Of a DNA stretch of 64,000 nt, positions 19,160-27,668 are shown in pieces (within the stretch, counting starts at the first letter, position 1; the number at the start of each line of letters is the position of its first letter). The notes below the pieces were generated by a model that saw nothing but the letters and a program-made list of their open reading frames with translations, ran no database searches and was not told the DNA's origin. The DNA comes from Salinimonas iocasae (GTDB taxonomy: Bacteria; Pseudomonadota; Gammaproteobacteria; Enterobacterales; Alteromonadaceae), in contig NZ_CP039852.1 in assembly GCF_006228385.1 (NCBI RefSeq), forward strand, positions 186,001 through 250,000, in the 5' to 3' direction. The position numbers were made by a program, and so were the translations under genes.

Positions 19160-19175
19160 CTGTGCGTTTATACAG
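19160..19175 (-). promoter_or_regulatory. LexA (SOS) box upstream of uvrD
   Basis: On the minus strand the sequence is CTGTATAAACGCACAG, an exact match to the LexA core pattern CTGT-N8-ACAG. It is centred about 60 bases before ATG 19106, with a possible -10 element (CATAAT) just downstream. uvrD is a known LexA target in E. coli, so SOS control here is likely. Confidence 0.8.
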
Positions 19176-19211
19176 CAAAGCAGGGATTTTTTTCTGTAAG
19201 AGGGGGAGGGG

Positions 19212-19246
19212 AGGAAAAACAAACACGTGACCAGAGTGGTCACGTG
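19212..19246 (-). terminator. Rho-independent terminator after csbD
   Basis: A perfect 10-bp stem, CACGTGACCA (minus strand 19246-19237) with a three-base loop and TGGTCACGTG (19233-19224), is followed by TTTGTTTTT on the minus strand. It lies 13 bases after the csbD stop and separates it from uvrD. Confidence 0.85.
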
Positions 19247-19259
19247 CTGATACTAAAAC

Positions 19260-19445
19260 TTACAATGAATCAACTTCACGTTCGGCTTCTTCACGGCTTT
19301 TGCCATAACGTTGCTGGATTTTGCCGATTAGTTCTTCGCGGCGACCGTCGATAACATCCAGATCATCATCGGTAAGCTTGCCCCATTTTTGCTGGGCTTT
19401 ACCTTTCATTTCTTTCCAATTGCCTTCTAACTTATCGCTGTTCAT
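19260..19445 (-). CDS. CsbD family stress protein
   Basis: A 61-residue CsbD/YjbJ-type protein. The family is a small, highly charged, helical protein abundant under general stress and stationary phase; its molecular function is unknown. The typical opening DKLEGNWKEMKGKAQQKWG and the DGRREELIGKIQ region are present. Good ribosome site GGAGG before ATG 19445 and its own terminator, so it is probably monocistronic. An inverted repeat CCTGC/GCAGG lies in its leader (about 19477-19489). Confidence 0.93.
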   Translation of the reverse strand: MNSDKLEGNWKEMKGKAQQKWGKLTDDDLDVIDGRREELIGKIQQRYGKSREEAEREVDSL

Positions 19446-19857
19446 TGCGTTCCTCCATAAAGAGTGTTGCGATACCTGCTTTACCGCAGGCTTCCATATT
19501 TACGAATGCATCAGTCATACCACGCCACAATATATATTTTAGGGTGTTGATAATTAAGGTATTTTGAGGCTTTTGAGCTTAACTGACTCATTTGGCACCG
19601 TCACGAGAGAATGGCATTCATACAGGTTGCTTGCAGGTTTTACATGAATTCATGCAATCGCACATATAGTCAGATGAAGCACGTTTAATGGAGCAGCGTG
19701 ATCAGAACACCGCTATCAGGGGTACAACGCCCCACAGGTGCAAAATATCGCAGATGCACTTTGATAGCTTGAAATTCGCGTTTGCTATCTTCACAGTAAC
19801 GCATCAGTACTCGTTACATCATGCATCCCTCTACTTCATATCATCGGGAATATCGTC
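19446..19857 (+). other. Intergenic region between csbD and cysE (412 bases)
   Basis: No gene is supported here. It serves as the divergent promoter region. On the csbD side there is an A+T-rich stretch (TATATATT near 19530). On the cysE side, TTGATA (19762) with CTATCT about 18 bases later could form a promoter, and GATAGC (19763-19768) / GCTATC (19784-19789) make an inverted repeat around it. The short palindrome ATGAATTCAT occurs near 19645. None of these is a proven site. Confidence 0.5.
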
Positions 19858-20673
19858 ATGCAGGCACTCACCGGAACAAACGATTTTTGGCACTCGCTGA
19901 AAAGCGAGGCACAACGCATCGCTGATAATGAGCCACTACTGGCAAGTTATATCCATGCCTGCATTTTAACGCATCATAATTTTGAATCGTCACTGAGCTT
20001 TATTCTATCCAATAAGGTTGCTGATGACGTGATGCCTGCGCTGGCCATACGGGAAGTCTTTGACCAGGCCTACCTGCTGCAACCAGAAATTGTTGATGCG
20101 GCGATTGCTGATATTGAAGCTGTTTTTGACCGCGATGCCGCGGTAAACGATTATCTGACGCCATTGCTCTATTTCAAAGGTTTCCAGGCAGTTCAGGTAC
20201 ACCGGATGGCTCACTATTTATGGAAAGAGGGCAGGCATCAGCTGGCGCTGTTCCTGCAAAGCAGAAACTCAGAGACCTTTGGCGTCGATATGCACCCTGC
20301 CGCCCGGGTGGGCAAAGGTGTCATGTTCGACCATGCGACCGGTATCGTAGTGGGTGAAACTGCGCTGATTGAGGATAATGTCTCTTTGCTGCAAAGCGTC
20401 ACATTAGGCGGCACGGGGAATGAGTCTGGCGATCGTCATCCTAAAATCCGCCAGGGCGTCTTAGTGGGTGCAGGAGCAAAAATTCTGGGCAATCTTGAAA
20501 TAGGGCGCGGCTCGAAAGTGGGGGCCGGAAGCGTGGTATTAAGCGATGTGCCGCCTCATACCACGGTAGTGGGGGTGCCTGCCAAAGTAGTAGGTCGTCC
20601 GTGTTGCCGTCGCCCCTGTGACTCTATGAGACAAAACGTGCTGGAAGATAATGGCATGTTAGACCAGAGCTAA
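19858..20673 (+). CDS. cysE: Serine O-acetyltransferase
   Basis: CysE, 271 residues, makes O-acetylserine from serine and acetyl-CoA, the first step of cysteine synthesis. It has the helical N-terminal SATase domain (to about 140) and a left-handed beta-helix of hexapeptide repeats (about 145-250). Active-site marks: FGVDMHPAARVGKGVMFDHATG with the catalytic Asp/His pair, and TLGGTGNESGDRHPKI. The C-terminal tail after GRPCC is Cys-rich and ends in the region that normally binds cysteine synthase. The gene is inserted between yigB and csbD/uvrD, and its 3' end overlaps that of yigB by 15 bases. Confidence 0.97.
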   Translation: MQALTGTNDFWHSLKSEAQRIADNEPLLASYIHACILTHHNFESSLSFILSNKVADDVMPALAIREVFDQAYLLQPEIVDAAIADIEAVFDRDAAVNDYLTPLLYFKGFQAVQVHRMAHYLWKEGRHQLALFLQSRNSETFGVDMHPAARVGKGVMFDHATGIVVGETALIEDNVSLLQSVTLGGTGNESGDRHPKIRQGVLVGAGAKILGNLEIGRGSKVGAGSVVLSDVPPHTTVVGVPAKVVGRPCCRRPCDSMRQNVLEDNGMLDQS

Positions 20674-21375
20674 CAGTTCCTCAAACCGGTCAAGCTCTAC
20701 GTGGGGCAGTATAGGCGCGCGTTCGTTATTCAGGTTCATGGGCCGGTTACAGGCAAACCAGGCGGTTTGCTTACCGGCACAGATGGCGCCGAAGACATCC
20801 TTGGTCAGATTGTCTCCTACGTGGAGGATATTTTCAGGTGCAACATTAAGTGTCTGCGCAGCCTCATCAAACATATGCCGGTGAGGTTTCATCGGGCGCT
20901 CAAGGCTGGCATGCAAAACCGTATCAAAATAATCATCAACGCCTATTTTCTTTACGTCCACATTGCCATTTGTAATGCCGATTAACGGAATCCTACCTGC
21001 CAGCGATTTAAGTGTAGAATGCACATCTTCATGGAGCTCCAGCTCACTGCGCGCAGTATAAAAACAATCAAAACACGCTTTCGCTGCCGCTTCTCTGGCT
21101 TTTTCGTCAGAAATATCCTCTCGCAATGCCTGCATCAGGGTACGCATGCGTAACTGACCCATATCTGATGAGAGCGCTGGTGTGTCGGCAAGCAATTGCT
21201 GACGAATTTGCTGCCATTGTGCACGACTCAATGCGCTGGTCTTTTTATGATGCGTTGCTATAAATGCCTGCAGTGTTTTTTCTGCTGCAAGGATGACTGG
21301 TCCGTTATCATAAAGTGTATCGTCTAAATCAAATGTCATAGCCTGAATCTGATTAAGCGGACGATAAAAGCGCAT
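20659..21375 (-). CDS. yigB: HAD-family phosphatase YigB
   Basis: A 238-residue haloacid dehalogenase superfamily hydrolase of the YigB type, in E. coli an FMN phosphatase (5-amino-6-(5-phosphoribitylamino)uracil phosphatase activity also reported). HAD motif I is FDLDDTLYDN, motif II the IGITNGN segment, and motif III/IV is LHVGDNLTKDVFG. ATG 21375 is preferred: AAGGAG lies five bases before it, whereas the in-frame GTG 21381 overlaps that site. It stands directly downstream of xerC, the same order as in E. coli. Confidence 0.93.
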   Translation of the reverse strand: MRFYRPLNQIQAMTFDLDDTLYDNGPVILAAEKTLQAFIATHHKKTSALSRAQWQQIRQQLLADTPALSSDMGQLRMRTLMQALREDISDEKAREAAAKACFDCFYTARSELELHEDVHSTLKSLAGRIPLIGITNGNVDVKKIGVDDYFDTVLHASLERPMKPHRHMFDEAAQTLNVAPENILHVGDNLTKDVFGAICAGKQTAWFACNRPMNLNNERAPILPHVELDRFEELLALV

Positions 21376-21389
21376 AAGCACTCCTTATT

Positions 21390-22307
21390 TTATTTTTTGC
21401 GTGCCCGGGGATGGGCTGAGTCATAAACTTTAGCAAGATGCTGAAAGTCCAGATGCGTATAGACCTGTGTCGTTGACAGATTAGCGTGCCCCAGTAATTC
21501 CTGAACGGCTCTCAGGTCGCCACTGGATTCAAGTACGTGTGTCGCAAACGAATGGCGTAGTTTGTGAGGGTTTAATTTGCTGTCGATATTTTTTTGCTGC
21601 GCCATTACATCCAGGCGATTGGCAACCTGCCGGTTTGAGATACGGTTTTTTTGCTTGCTCAAAAATACCGCTGGTTCGCCTGGGTCAGCAAAGTGTCCTC
21701 TGACCTTAAACCAGGCTTCAAGGGCACGTCGGGCCATCTTGCCCATTGGTAACAGCCGCTCTTTGCTGCCTTTACCCCTTACCCGTAAAAGACCGTCAGA
21801 CAAACAGTCGTTGAGATTAAGTCCCGTTAACTCACTGAGTCGCAACCCGCATCCGTAAAGCAGTTCAAACATGGCTTTATCACGGTAAGCAAGCAGGTCA
21901 TCATCGTTACCATCCAGTAACTGCTGCATATCATCAACATTGAGCTGCTTCGGTAGTGGCCGGCCCTGTTTGGGCGCCTGAATACCTTCCATCGGGTTGC
22001 TGAACAGCTGACCCTGGTCAATTAAATAGCGACAGAAGGTGCGAAGCGCTGAAAGGCGAAGTGCGATACTTCGGGCATGTTTGCCCTGCTGCTTAGAGGT
22101 ACTTAAGACCCGCTTTATGTCTACCGGCGTCAGCCCCGACCAGTCAGGCAGCGCTAATGTTGTGGCAACGTATTTAAGCTGTCGGCGGTAATTACTGATG
22201 GTGTGCACAGAAAGGCCACGTTCAACCTGAAGATGCGTAAGAAACTTTTCCAGCCAGAGTTCGCACTGGGTCGACAACTCTTCCGGAGCTGGCTGAGTCC
22301 CACTCAT
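21390..22307 (-). CDS. xerC: Tyrosine recombinase XerC
   Basis: XerC, 305 residues, works with XerD at dif to resolve chromosome dimers. The N-terminal SAM-like domain binds DNA; the catalytic domain has Arg in CGLRLSEL, Lys in GKGSKERLL, HKLRHSFATH, GHANLSTTQVYTH with His and the nucleophile Tyr. Its ATG 22307 overlaps the DUF484 stop by one base (TAATG). It sits in its usual gammaproteobacterial cluster, so the Xer identity rests on both sequence and context. Confidence 0.97.
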   Translation of the reverse strand: MSGTQPAPEELSTQCELWLEKFLTHLQVERGLSVHTISNYRRQLKYVATTLALPDWSGLTPVDIKRVLSTSKQQGKHARSIALRLSALRTFCRYLIDQGQLFSNPMEGIQAPKQGRPLPKQLNVDDMQQLLDGNDDDLLAYRDKAMFELLYGCGLRLSELTGLNLNDCLSDGLLRVRGKGSKERLLPMGKMARRALEAWFKVRGHFADPGEPAVFLSKQKNRISNRQVANRLDVMAQQKNIDSKLNPHKLRHSFATHVLESSGDLRAVQELLGHANLSTTQVYTHLDFQHLAKVYDSAHPRARKK

Positions 22308-22999
22308 TAGTATTTCAGCAGTCCGGGCAAAACAAAGCTTAAAACCTGCTGAAGCTGTTTTAACAACAGCGTATCCATATCCGGCGTAAAATGGCTGGCA
22401 TCGTTACTGCCGATTGCAGCAATAGCGAGAGGTTCATCATTGCCGATAAGAATCAGTGCAGCCGATTCAGCAACGGCATCACCAAACAACAACTGGCGCT
22501 CATGCTGACTCAGGCGACCAAAGAAAAAGGGTTCGTTTTTAAAGCGCTTCTCTACAAACAGCCGGCGCTGCAACTCGGGCAGGGCATGCGGACCTTTGAA
22601 TAACTTTAACGCGACAGAGGCTAAATCCAGTTTTTCCTGCAACACCTCTTCAAGGCGCAGCTGAATTTCTGCCACGCTCTGGCAAGTCAGTAGCTGTACA
22701 TTCAGGTCCGTATAAACCCGGTAAATTTTTTCGTTTTGTTTGGCGATGCTGATGAGTTGGCTCAGCCGGTAATTGAGCTGGCGCACTTTTTTGCGTAACT
22801 GTTCACTTTGAACCTCAACCAGTGAGACACTGCCTTTTTGTACGTGAGGAATACGAATGTCTTCCAGCAAGTCTGCGTGGCGGGCAAAAAAATCAGGATG
22901 CGCGCGCAAAAAGTCTGCGACCTCTCTGGCACTTAACGTCTTATCTTCGTCATAGCCATTGCCCGAAGGCGTTTTTGCGTGCCCGATTACATCGCTCAT
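22307..22999 (-). CDS. DUF484 family protein (YigA-like)
   Basis: A 230-residue DUF484 protein of unknown function, GAF-like in its C-terminal half. It opens with the family pattern [22 protein letters not shown] (about 26-47), followed by a coiled coil ([16 protein letters not shown]) and a GAF-like region ending [11 protein letters not shown]. It overlaps dapF by four bases (ATGA) and xerC by one base. The gene is conserved between dapF and xerC in many gammaproteobacteria. Confidence 0.95.
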   Translation of the reverse strand: MSDVIGHAKTPSGNGYDEDKTLSAREVADFLRAHPDFFARHADLLEDIRIPHVQKGSVSLVEVQSEQLRKKVRQLNYRLSQLISIAKQNEKIYRVYTDLNVQLLTCQSVAEIQLRLEEVLQEKLDLASVALKLFKGPHALPELQRRLFVEKRFKNEPFFFGRLSQHERQLLFGDAVAESAALILIGNDEPLAIAAIGSNDASHFTPDMDTLLLKQLQQVLSFVLPGLLKY

Positions 23000-23826
23000 A
23001 AAGTTAACTGTCCGTCATAAATATGTTCAGCCGGCCCGGTCATTTTCAGCACTGAACCTGGTCCCTGCCAGCGAATTCTCAGATTACCACCAGGCAAGTC
23101 GACTCTGACATCTTTCCCCAGCTTGCCCTGCATCTGACCAATGGCGACAGCTGCGCATGCACCACTGCCGCAGGCCATGGTTTCCCCCGTCCCGCGCTCA
23201 TAAACGCGCAAACGGATGTAGTCAGCGCCCACTACTTCCATGAAACCTACATTTACGCCTTCAGGAAAGCGTTCGTGTTGTTCTAATAATGGCCCGATGG
23301 TTTCTACATCCGCGGTATTGATATCATCAACCGATAGCACGCAATGGGGGTTACCCATTGATACCGCCCCGTAAAACAGCGTGTGATTGCCTTCGCGGGT
23401 TAGATATACATTTTCCTGTTTATTGGCCTTCATGGGAATGCGTGCCGGCTCGAACTCAGGCTTTCCCATATTCACGGTAACCTGACCATCTTTTTCAAGA
23501 TAAAGCACCATATTGCCAGATTTAGTGCTTACCAGAATTTTGTTGCGATTAATCAGCCCTTTTTGTTTCACATATCTGGCAAAGCACCGCGCCCCATTAC
23601 CGCACTGCGCAACTTCAGAACCGTCTGCATTGAAGATTCGGTAGTGAAAGTCCTGGTCAGGGTCGTAGGGCGGCTCAACCATCAATAGCTGGTCAAATCC
23701 AATTCCAAAATGCCGATCAGCCAGCGTCCGGATTTTATCCGGAGAAAAAAAGACATTCTGAGTGACGTTATCAACAACCATAAAGTCATTGCCCAGACCG
23801 TGCATTTTAGAAAACTGAATATGCAT
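22996..23826 (-). CDS. dapF: Diaminopimelate epimerase
   Basis: DapF, 276 residues, converts LL- to meso-diaminopimelate for lysine and peptidoglycan synthesis without a cofactor. The two catalytic cysteines are in [10 protein letters not shown] (about residue 75) and [10 protein letters not shown] (about residue 219). It begins with the usual [11 protein letters not shown]. It follows lysA by 35 bases and is coupled to DUF484, so lysine synthesis genes share a transcript. Confidence 0.98.
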   Translation of the reverse strand: MHIQFSKMHGLGNDFMVVDNVTQNVFFSPDKIRTLADRHFGIGFDQLLMVEPPYDPDQDFHYRIFNADGSEVAQCGNGARCFARYVKQKGLINRNKILVSTKSGNMVLYLEKDGQVTVNMGKPEFEPARIPMKANKQENVYLTREGNHTLFYGAVSMGNPHCVLSVDDINTADVETIGPLLEQHERFPEGVNVGFMEVVGADYIRLRVYERGTGETMACGSGACAAVAIGQMQGKLGKDVRVDLPGGNLRIRWQGPGSVLKMTGPAEHIYDGQLTL

Positions 23827-23861
23827 TAACTGCTAATCTGCCTTAGTATCATAGTCCTAGT

Positions 23862-25112
23862 TTACGGAACTTTATACTCGCCTTTCCAGAGATCTTTGCG
23901 TTTTTCTCGTTCTCTGACGACGAATACCTGCTCACCATCAACCAGTAACTCCGGTGGACGGCAGCGGCTGTTGTAATTAGAAGCCATAGTAAAACCGTAA
24001 GCACCAGCACTGCGCACCGCTAACAAGTCGTTTGCCTCAACCGCAAGCTCCCGGTCCCGGCCAAGGAAATCGCCGGTTTCACAGACGGGCCCAACCACAT
24101 CGTATAAACGGCGTGGTGCCTGGGTAGATTGCTCCACGCGGATGATATTTTGCCAGGCTGAGTAAAGCGACGGACGCAGTAAGTCGTTCATGGCTGCATC
24201 AACAATGGCAAAATGCTTTTCTTCGCCTTCTTTTATAAACTCAACCTTTGTCACCAGTATTCCCGCGTTTGCGGCAATAGCCCGGCCGGGCTCCAGAATC
24301 AGGGTTAACGACTCTCTGCCAGTCATTCGGTCAGCCAGCGCAGCGGCATAATCGCGAGGATGGGGCGGGGTTTCGCTGTCATAGGGCACGCCCAGGCCAC
24401 CACCTAAGTCCAGGTGCTTAATTTCAATGCCTTTATCGGCTAGCTCATCAATTAACACCAGTAAGCGGTCAAGTGCATCAACAAACGGCGCGAGGTCAGT
24501 CAACTGAGAGCCGATGTGACAATCCATACCGATCACATTCAGGTTTGACAGTGATGCCGCCAGTTCGTAGGTTTCTACCGCCAGTTCACGGGCAATACCA
24601 AATTTGTTCGCCTTAAGGCCAGTAGAAATGTATGGGTGAGTTTTAGCATCGACATCCGGGTTGATACGTAAAGAAACCGGTGCCTGACAACCCTTTTGCG
24701 CGGCCACTTCGTTGATGCGGTGAAGTTCCGGCTCCGATTCTACGTTAAAGCACTTGATGCCCTGGTCCAGTGCATAGGCTATTTCTTCAGGCGTTTTGCC
24801 CACCCCGGAAAAGACAACTTTACCGGCGTCACCGCCTGCCTCTATGACCCGGGCCAGTTCGCCGCCCGACACAATATCAAATCCGGAGCCCAGCTTAGCC
24901 AGTACGCTTAACACCCCAAGATTGGAATTCGCTTTTACCGCATAGCAAATCAGATGAGGGTGGTCGCCGATAGCATCATCAAAAGCATGCCAGTGCCGCT
25001 CCAGGGTCGCTCTGGAATAAATATAAGCGGGTGTACCATATTTGGCTGCAATGTCTGCAACCGGCACATCTTCAGCACAAAGACGGCCGTCGCGATATTC
25101 AAAATGATCCAT
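23862..25112 (-). CDS. lysA: Diaminopimelate decarboxylase
   Basis: LysA, 416 residues, a PLP enzyme of the alanine racemase fold (type III) that decarboxylates meso-diaminopimelate to lysine. The PLP lysine is in ICYAVKANSN (about 58), the substrate-binding glycine loop is LDLGGGLGV, and the C-terminal domain has the VGPVCETGDFLG motif with the catalytic Cys. Its AGGAGG ribosome site lies in the 3' end of lptM, whose stop overlaps this ATG (TAATG). Confidence 0.98.
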   Translation of the reverse strand: MDHFEYRDGRLCAEDVPVADIAAKYGTPAYIYSRATLERHWHAFDDAIGDHPHLICYAVKANSNLGVLSVLAKLGSGFDIVSGGELARVIEAGGDAGKVVFSGVGKTPEEIAYALDQGIKCFNVESEPELHRINEVAAQKGCQAPVSLRINPDVDAKTHPYISTGLKANKFGIARELAVETYELAASLSNLNVIGMDCHIGSQLTDLAPFVDALDRLLVLIDELADKGIEIKHLDLGGGLGVPYDSETPPHPRDYAAALADRMTGRESLTLILEPGRAIAANAGILVTKVEFIKEGEEKHFAIVDAAMNDLLRPSLYSAWQNIIRVEQSTQAPRRLYDVVGPVCETGDFLGRDRELAVEANDLLAVRSAGAYGFTMASNYNSRCRPPELLVDGEQVFVVREREKRKDLWKGEYKVP

Positions 25113-25270
25113 TAGGGGGTTTCCTCCTGCGTGTCAGGTTGCGCAGGGGGATCAGTACGCTGATTGGTCTGTTCTTCGTCCGGAAGATAGAGCGCACCGC
25201 GATATCCGCAGGCACCCACCAATAGCATGGTCAGGGCACATAAACTGATGATACGTGATGTTTTTTGCAC
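25112..25270 (-). CDS. lptM: LptM (YifL)-type lipoprotein
   Basis: A 52-residue lipoprotein that is easily missed because of its size. It starts at GTG 25270 and ends in a TAA overlapping the lysA ATG. The lipobox is LVGAC (Cys at 21), directly followed by GYRGALYLP, matching the LptM/YifL family pattern CGLKGPLYFP. The rest is a short hydrophilic tail. In E. coli LptM helps LptD mature in the outer membrane LPS translocon. Position just upstream of lysA-dapF agrees with Pseudomonas and related gene orders. Confidence 0.93.
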   Translation of the reverse strand: MQKTSRIISLCALTMLLVGACGYRGALYLPDEEQTNQRTDPPAQPDTQEETP

Positions 25271-25321
25271 GATGATCCCACTGGGAGTAACTCAATGTGC
25301 CGTTATCATCGCATTGCGTAA

Positions 25322-26389
25322 CTAAAATGCAAGAGACAAAAGCTTCTGACGTGTCTTATCGCCGTATTTTACCTGCTTCCATAACGCGTCACACAGTGTT
25401 TGTGTATCGCTCAGGTTACCTGCTTTTAGCCAGTTTATAAGAATAGTAGGGTCGTCAGGAAACGTGATAGCTTCAGTGTCGGGGGCATCAAGCCATTCTT
25501 CAACGGTATCAGTATCTAACTGAAACAGGGTCTGACACAACTCAAGCTGGCTTAGGGTCAGTACATTGGAAAGCTGTTCAAACTGTCCGTGGAGGGGTTT
25601 TATAAGCAGCTTTTTGCCCAGGTGTAAGGCTTCACTTGAAAGCTCAAAGCCGCCATTAGCGATAACACCGCTGCAACCGGCCAACGCTTGCTGAAAGCCA
25701 GATTTAGAGGGCGGGAACCAACTGATATGCCCACAATTAAGCGGGGCCGAAACATCAGGGTGATAGCAGACAAAGTGCTCGTTACTGAGCGGCTCCAGCA
25801 TCTTCTGGATATCATTAATTTCTTCAAACGGCAGATAAACCAAGACATGCGAGGGTGTGGCATTAGCACTTGGTTTATCGCTGATAAACGGTGGAACAAT
25901 AGGCTGGTTAAAGTGAAACCAATGGACACCCAGACGAACATCGGCAGGTGCAAAAAAACGTAACAGCAACCTGTCGAGCGCATTATCGCCCGACTTGGGT
26001 ACCGGATAGGCAAATGCCGCCTGGTGGGAAATAGAGATGGCAGGTAATTTTTGTCGCCGTGCTGCCCAAGCGGTAACCGGCTCGAAGTCATTAACCAGCA
26101 AGTCGTAACTGCTGGTATCAAACTGTCTGACATCACAGGCGAACCGACGAAGGTGGTTGCTGCGAAAGGTGGCAAATTTATCCACCTTGCCATGCCGGGT
26201 GACGAACGTCAGGCCCTCATAAGTGCGGTAGTTACCAAATACTTCCATATCGAAATATTTATCGGGTGCACGGCCGGTAAATACAAAATCGACCTCGATA
26301 TCGCGATGCCGTTTAAGTGCTGCAGCCATAATCCGAGCCCGTGCGATGTGCCCATTGCCGGTACCCTGAACGCCGTAAAGTATTTTCAT
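25322..26389 (-). CDS. MJ1255/VC2487-family glycosyltransferase
   Basis: A 355-residue protein of the MJ1255/VC2487 group (TIGR00661), distant members of the GT-B glycosyltransferases. It begins with GVQGTGNGHIARA, the glycine-rich loop of this family, and a donor-binding region GVIANGGFELSSEALHLGK near residue 240. Substrate unknown; no transmembrane segments. One base separates it from the PAP2 gene upstream, so the two form an operon, which may process a lipid or cell-surface sugar (inference). Confidence 0.9.
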   Translation of the reverse strand: MKILYGVQGTGNGHIARARIMAAALKRHRDIEVDFVFTGRAPDKYFDMEVFGNYRTYEGLTFVTRHGKVDKFATFRSNHLRRFACDVRQFDTSSYDLLVNDFEPVTAWAARRQKLPAISISHQAAFAYPVPKSGDNALDRLLLRFFAPADVRLGVHWFHFNQPIVPPFISDKPSANATPSHVLVYLPFEEINDIQKMLEPLSNEHFVCYHPDVSAPLNCGHISWFPPSKSGFQQALAGCSGVIANGGFELSSEALHLGKKLLIKPLHGQFEQLSNVLTLSQLELCQTLFQLDTDTVEEWLDAPDTEAITFPDDPTILINWLKAGNLSDTQTLCDALWKQVKYGDKTRQKLLSLAF

Positions 26390-26390
26390 C

Positions 26391-26918
26391 TTATGCTAAT
26401 AACCCTATGCTTGAATAGGCGATTGTCAGGCCAAGCGCCATGCCCGCCAGCACATCAAAAGGGTAGTGAACCCCCAGTAAAATTCTGGACAGGCCGATAA
26501 GTGTCGCCCAGCTGTAAGCCAGAAGCGCAAAGTCGGGATAAAAATAACTTACTATATAAGCCATCAGCCAGGCCGCTGCGGTGTGACCGGAGGGCAGGCT
26601 GAATTTATCCGATGGCGTGACATGCACAAACATGTTGGATAGCAGGTCACACGGGCGGGGGCGTTTAAAGATATTTTTTAATACCAGATACACCGGCAGC
26701 TCCAGTGCATATGCCATCAGGGCGGTGTACAGAAAAAGCTCACCATGTTCCCGCTCAAAGCCCCACAACAGCAGGCCGATGACAAAATACAGATAACCAT
26801 CGCCGGTTTTTGACATCCAGAGCACCCGACGGCACTGACGGTTGGCGGTAAGTCGGTTCAGCCGGTAAAACAAATCCGTATCGTATTCGCCCAGGCGCTT
26901 TAATCGCATTGCCATCAT
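26391..26918 (-). CDS. PAP2-family membrane phosphatase
   Basis: A 175-residue membrane protein with about five to six helices and the PAP2 acid phosphatase signature: KNIFKRPRPCD (motif KX6RP), PSGHTAAAW and SRILLGVHYPFDV with the catalytic His. Such enzymes dephosphorylate phosphatidate, undecaprenyl diphosphate or phosphatidylglycerol phosphate; the substrate here is unknown. The start is probably ATG 26918 with two further in-frame ATGs close by. Transcribed with the glycosyltransferase. Confidence 0.92.
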   Translation of the reverse strand: MMAMRLKRLGEYDTDLFYRLNRLTANRQCRRVLWMSKTGDGYLYFVIGLLLWGFEREHGELFLYTALMAYALELPVYLVLKNIFKRPRPCDLLSNMFVHVTPSDKFSLPSGHTAAAWLMAYIVSYFYPDFALLAYSWATLIGLSRILLGVHYPFDVLAGMALGLTIAYSSIGLLA

Positions 26919-27089
26919 TCCGAAGCCAGTTGTTGATTAAATAGCCTAAAAATGGTCTGTGACTGTCCCGTGACAGAAAAAAGAAACCTTTATGACATAT
27001 CAAAGCGTAGGGAAAACAGAGGAAAACAATCAGATAAAGAGAGCTGAATTTTATACAAAAAGCGACGTTCTGTTTATCGCAAATGATGC

Positions 27090-27095
27090 TATGCT
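27090..27095 (+). promoter_or_regulatory. Candidate -10 element for rraA
   Basis: TATGCT lies 88 bases before the rraA start, with a poor -35 candidate (TTCTGT) about 16 bases upstream. Only the -10 is convincing. An upstream reading frame (26992-27183) crosses the region, but it has no codon or family support. Confidence 0.3.
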
Positions 27096-27182
27096 AAGCA
27101 AAAGTAGTACAAGACGCAGACCGCTTATTCGGGTCTTTGACTTTGCGCAACTGACTTCGGTCACCAACCAAAAGGCTTCGTG

Positions 27183-27668
27183 ATGGACTATAACACCTCT
27201 GAACTATGTGATTTATTTGCTGACAGCGTCGATGTGGTCGATCCTATGTTTGTCAGCTACGGCGGGCGATATTCTTTCGGTGGTGAAATTACGACAGTCA
27301 AATGCTTTGAAGACCGGGGCATAATTGATCGTGTGCTGGCGCAGCCCGGCAGTGGCAAGGTACTGTTAATTGATGGTGGTGGCTCGACACGCCGTGCATT
27401 AATTGACGCAAGTTCTGCACAACTGGCTATTGATAATGACTGGGAAGGTATTGTTTGCTACGGCAGTGTGCGTGACGTCGATACACTGAGTGACTTTGAT
27501 CTGGGAATTCTTGCTATTGCGGCTATTCCGGTAAATGCCGAGAACGAAAGTATCGGTGATGCGGATATTCCGGTTAACTTTGGCGGCGTGACCTTCTTGC
27601 CTGAAGATCATTTATACGCAGACAGCACCGGCGTCATTCTGTCGCCGGAGCCGCTGGATATCGATTAG
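27183..27668 (+). CDS. rraA: Ribonuclease E activity regulator RraA
   Basis: RraA, 161 residues, a trimeric protein that binds RNase E and lowers its activity on selected mRNAs. The product starts [12 protein letters not shown], matching E. coli MKYDTSELCD, so ATG 27183 is preferred over GTG 27180. Other marks: [30 protein letters not shown] and [16 protein letters not shown]. The stop overlaps the convergent nuclease gene by four bases. Confidence 0.97.
   Translation: MDYNTSELCDLFADSVDVVDPMFVSYGGRYSFGGEITTVKCFEDRGIIDRVLAQPGSGKVLLIDGGGSTRRALIDASSAQLAIDNDWEGIVCYGSVRDVDTLSDFDLGILAIAAIPVNAENESIGDADIPVNFGGVTFLPEDHLYADSTGVILSPEPLDID

Noticed and set aside
26992..27183. A 63-codon frame just upstream of rraA
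   Set aside because: No ribosome site, no family similarity, and it crosses the likely rraA promoter; probably chance.
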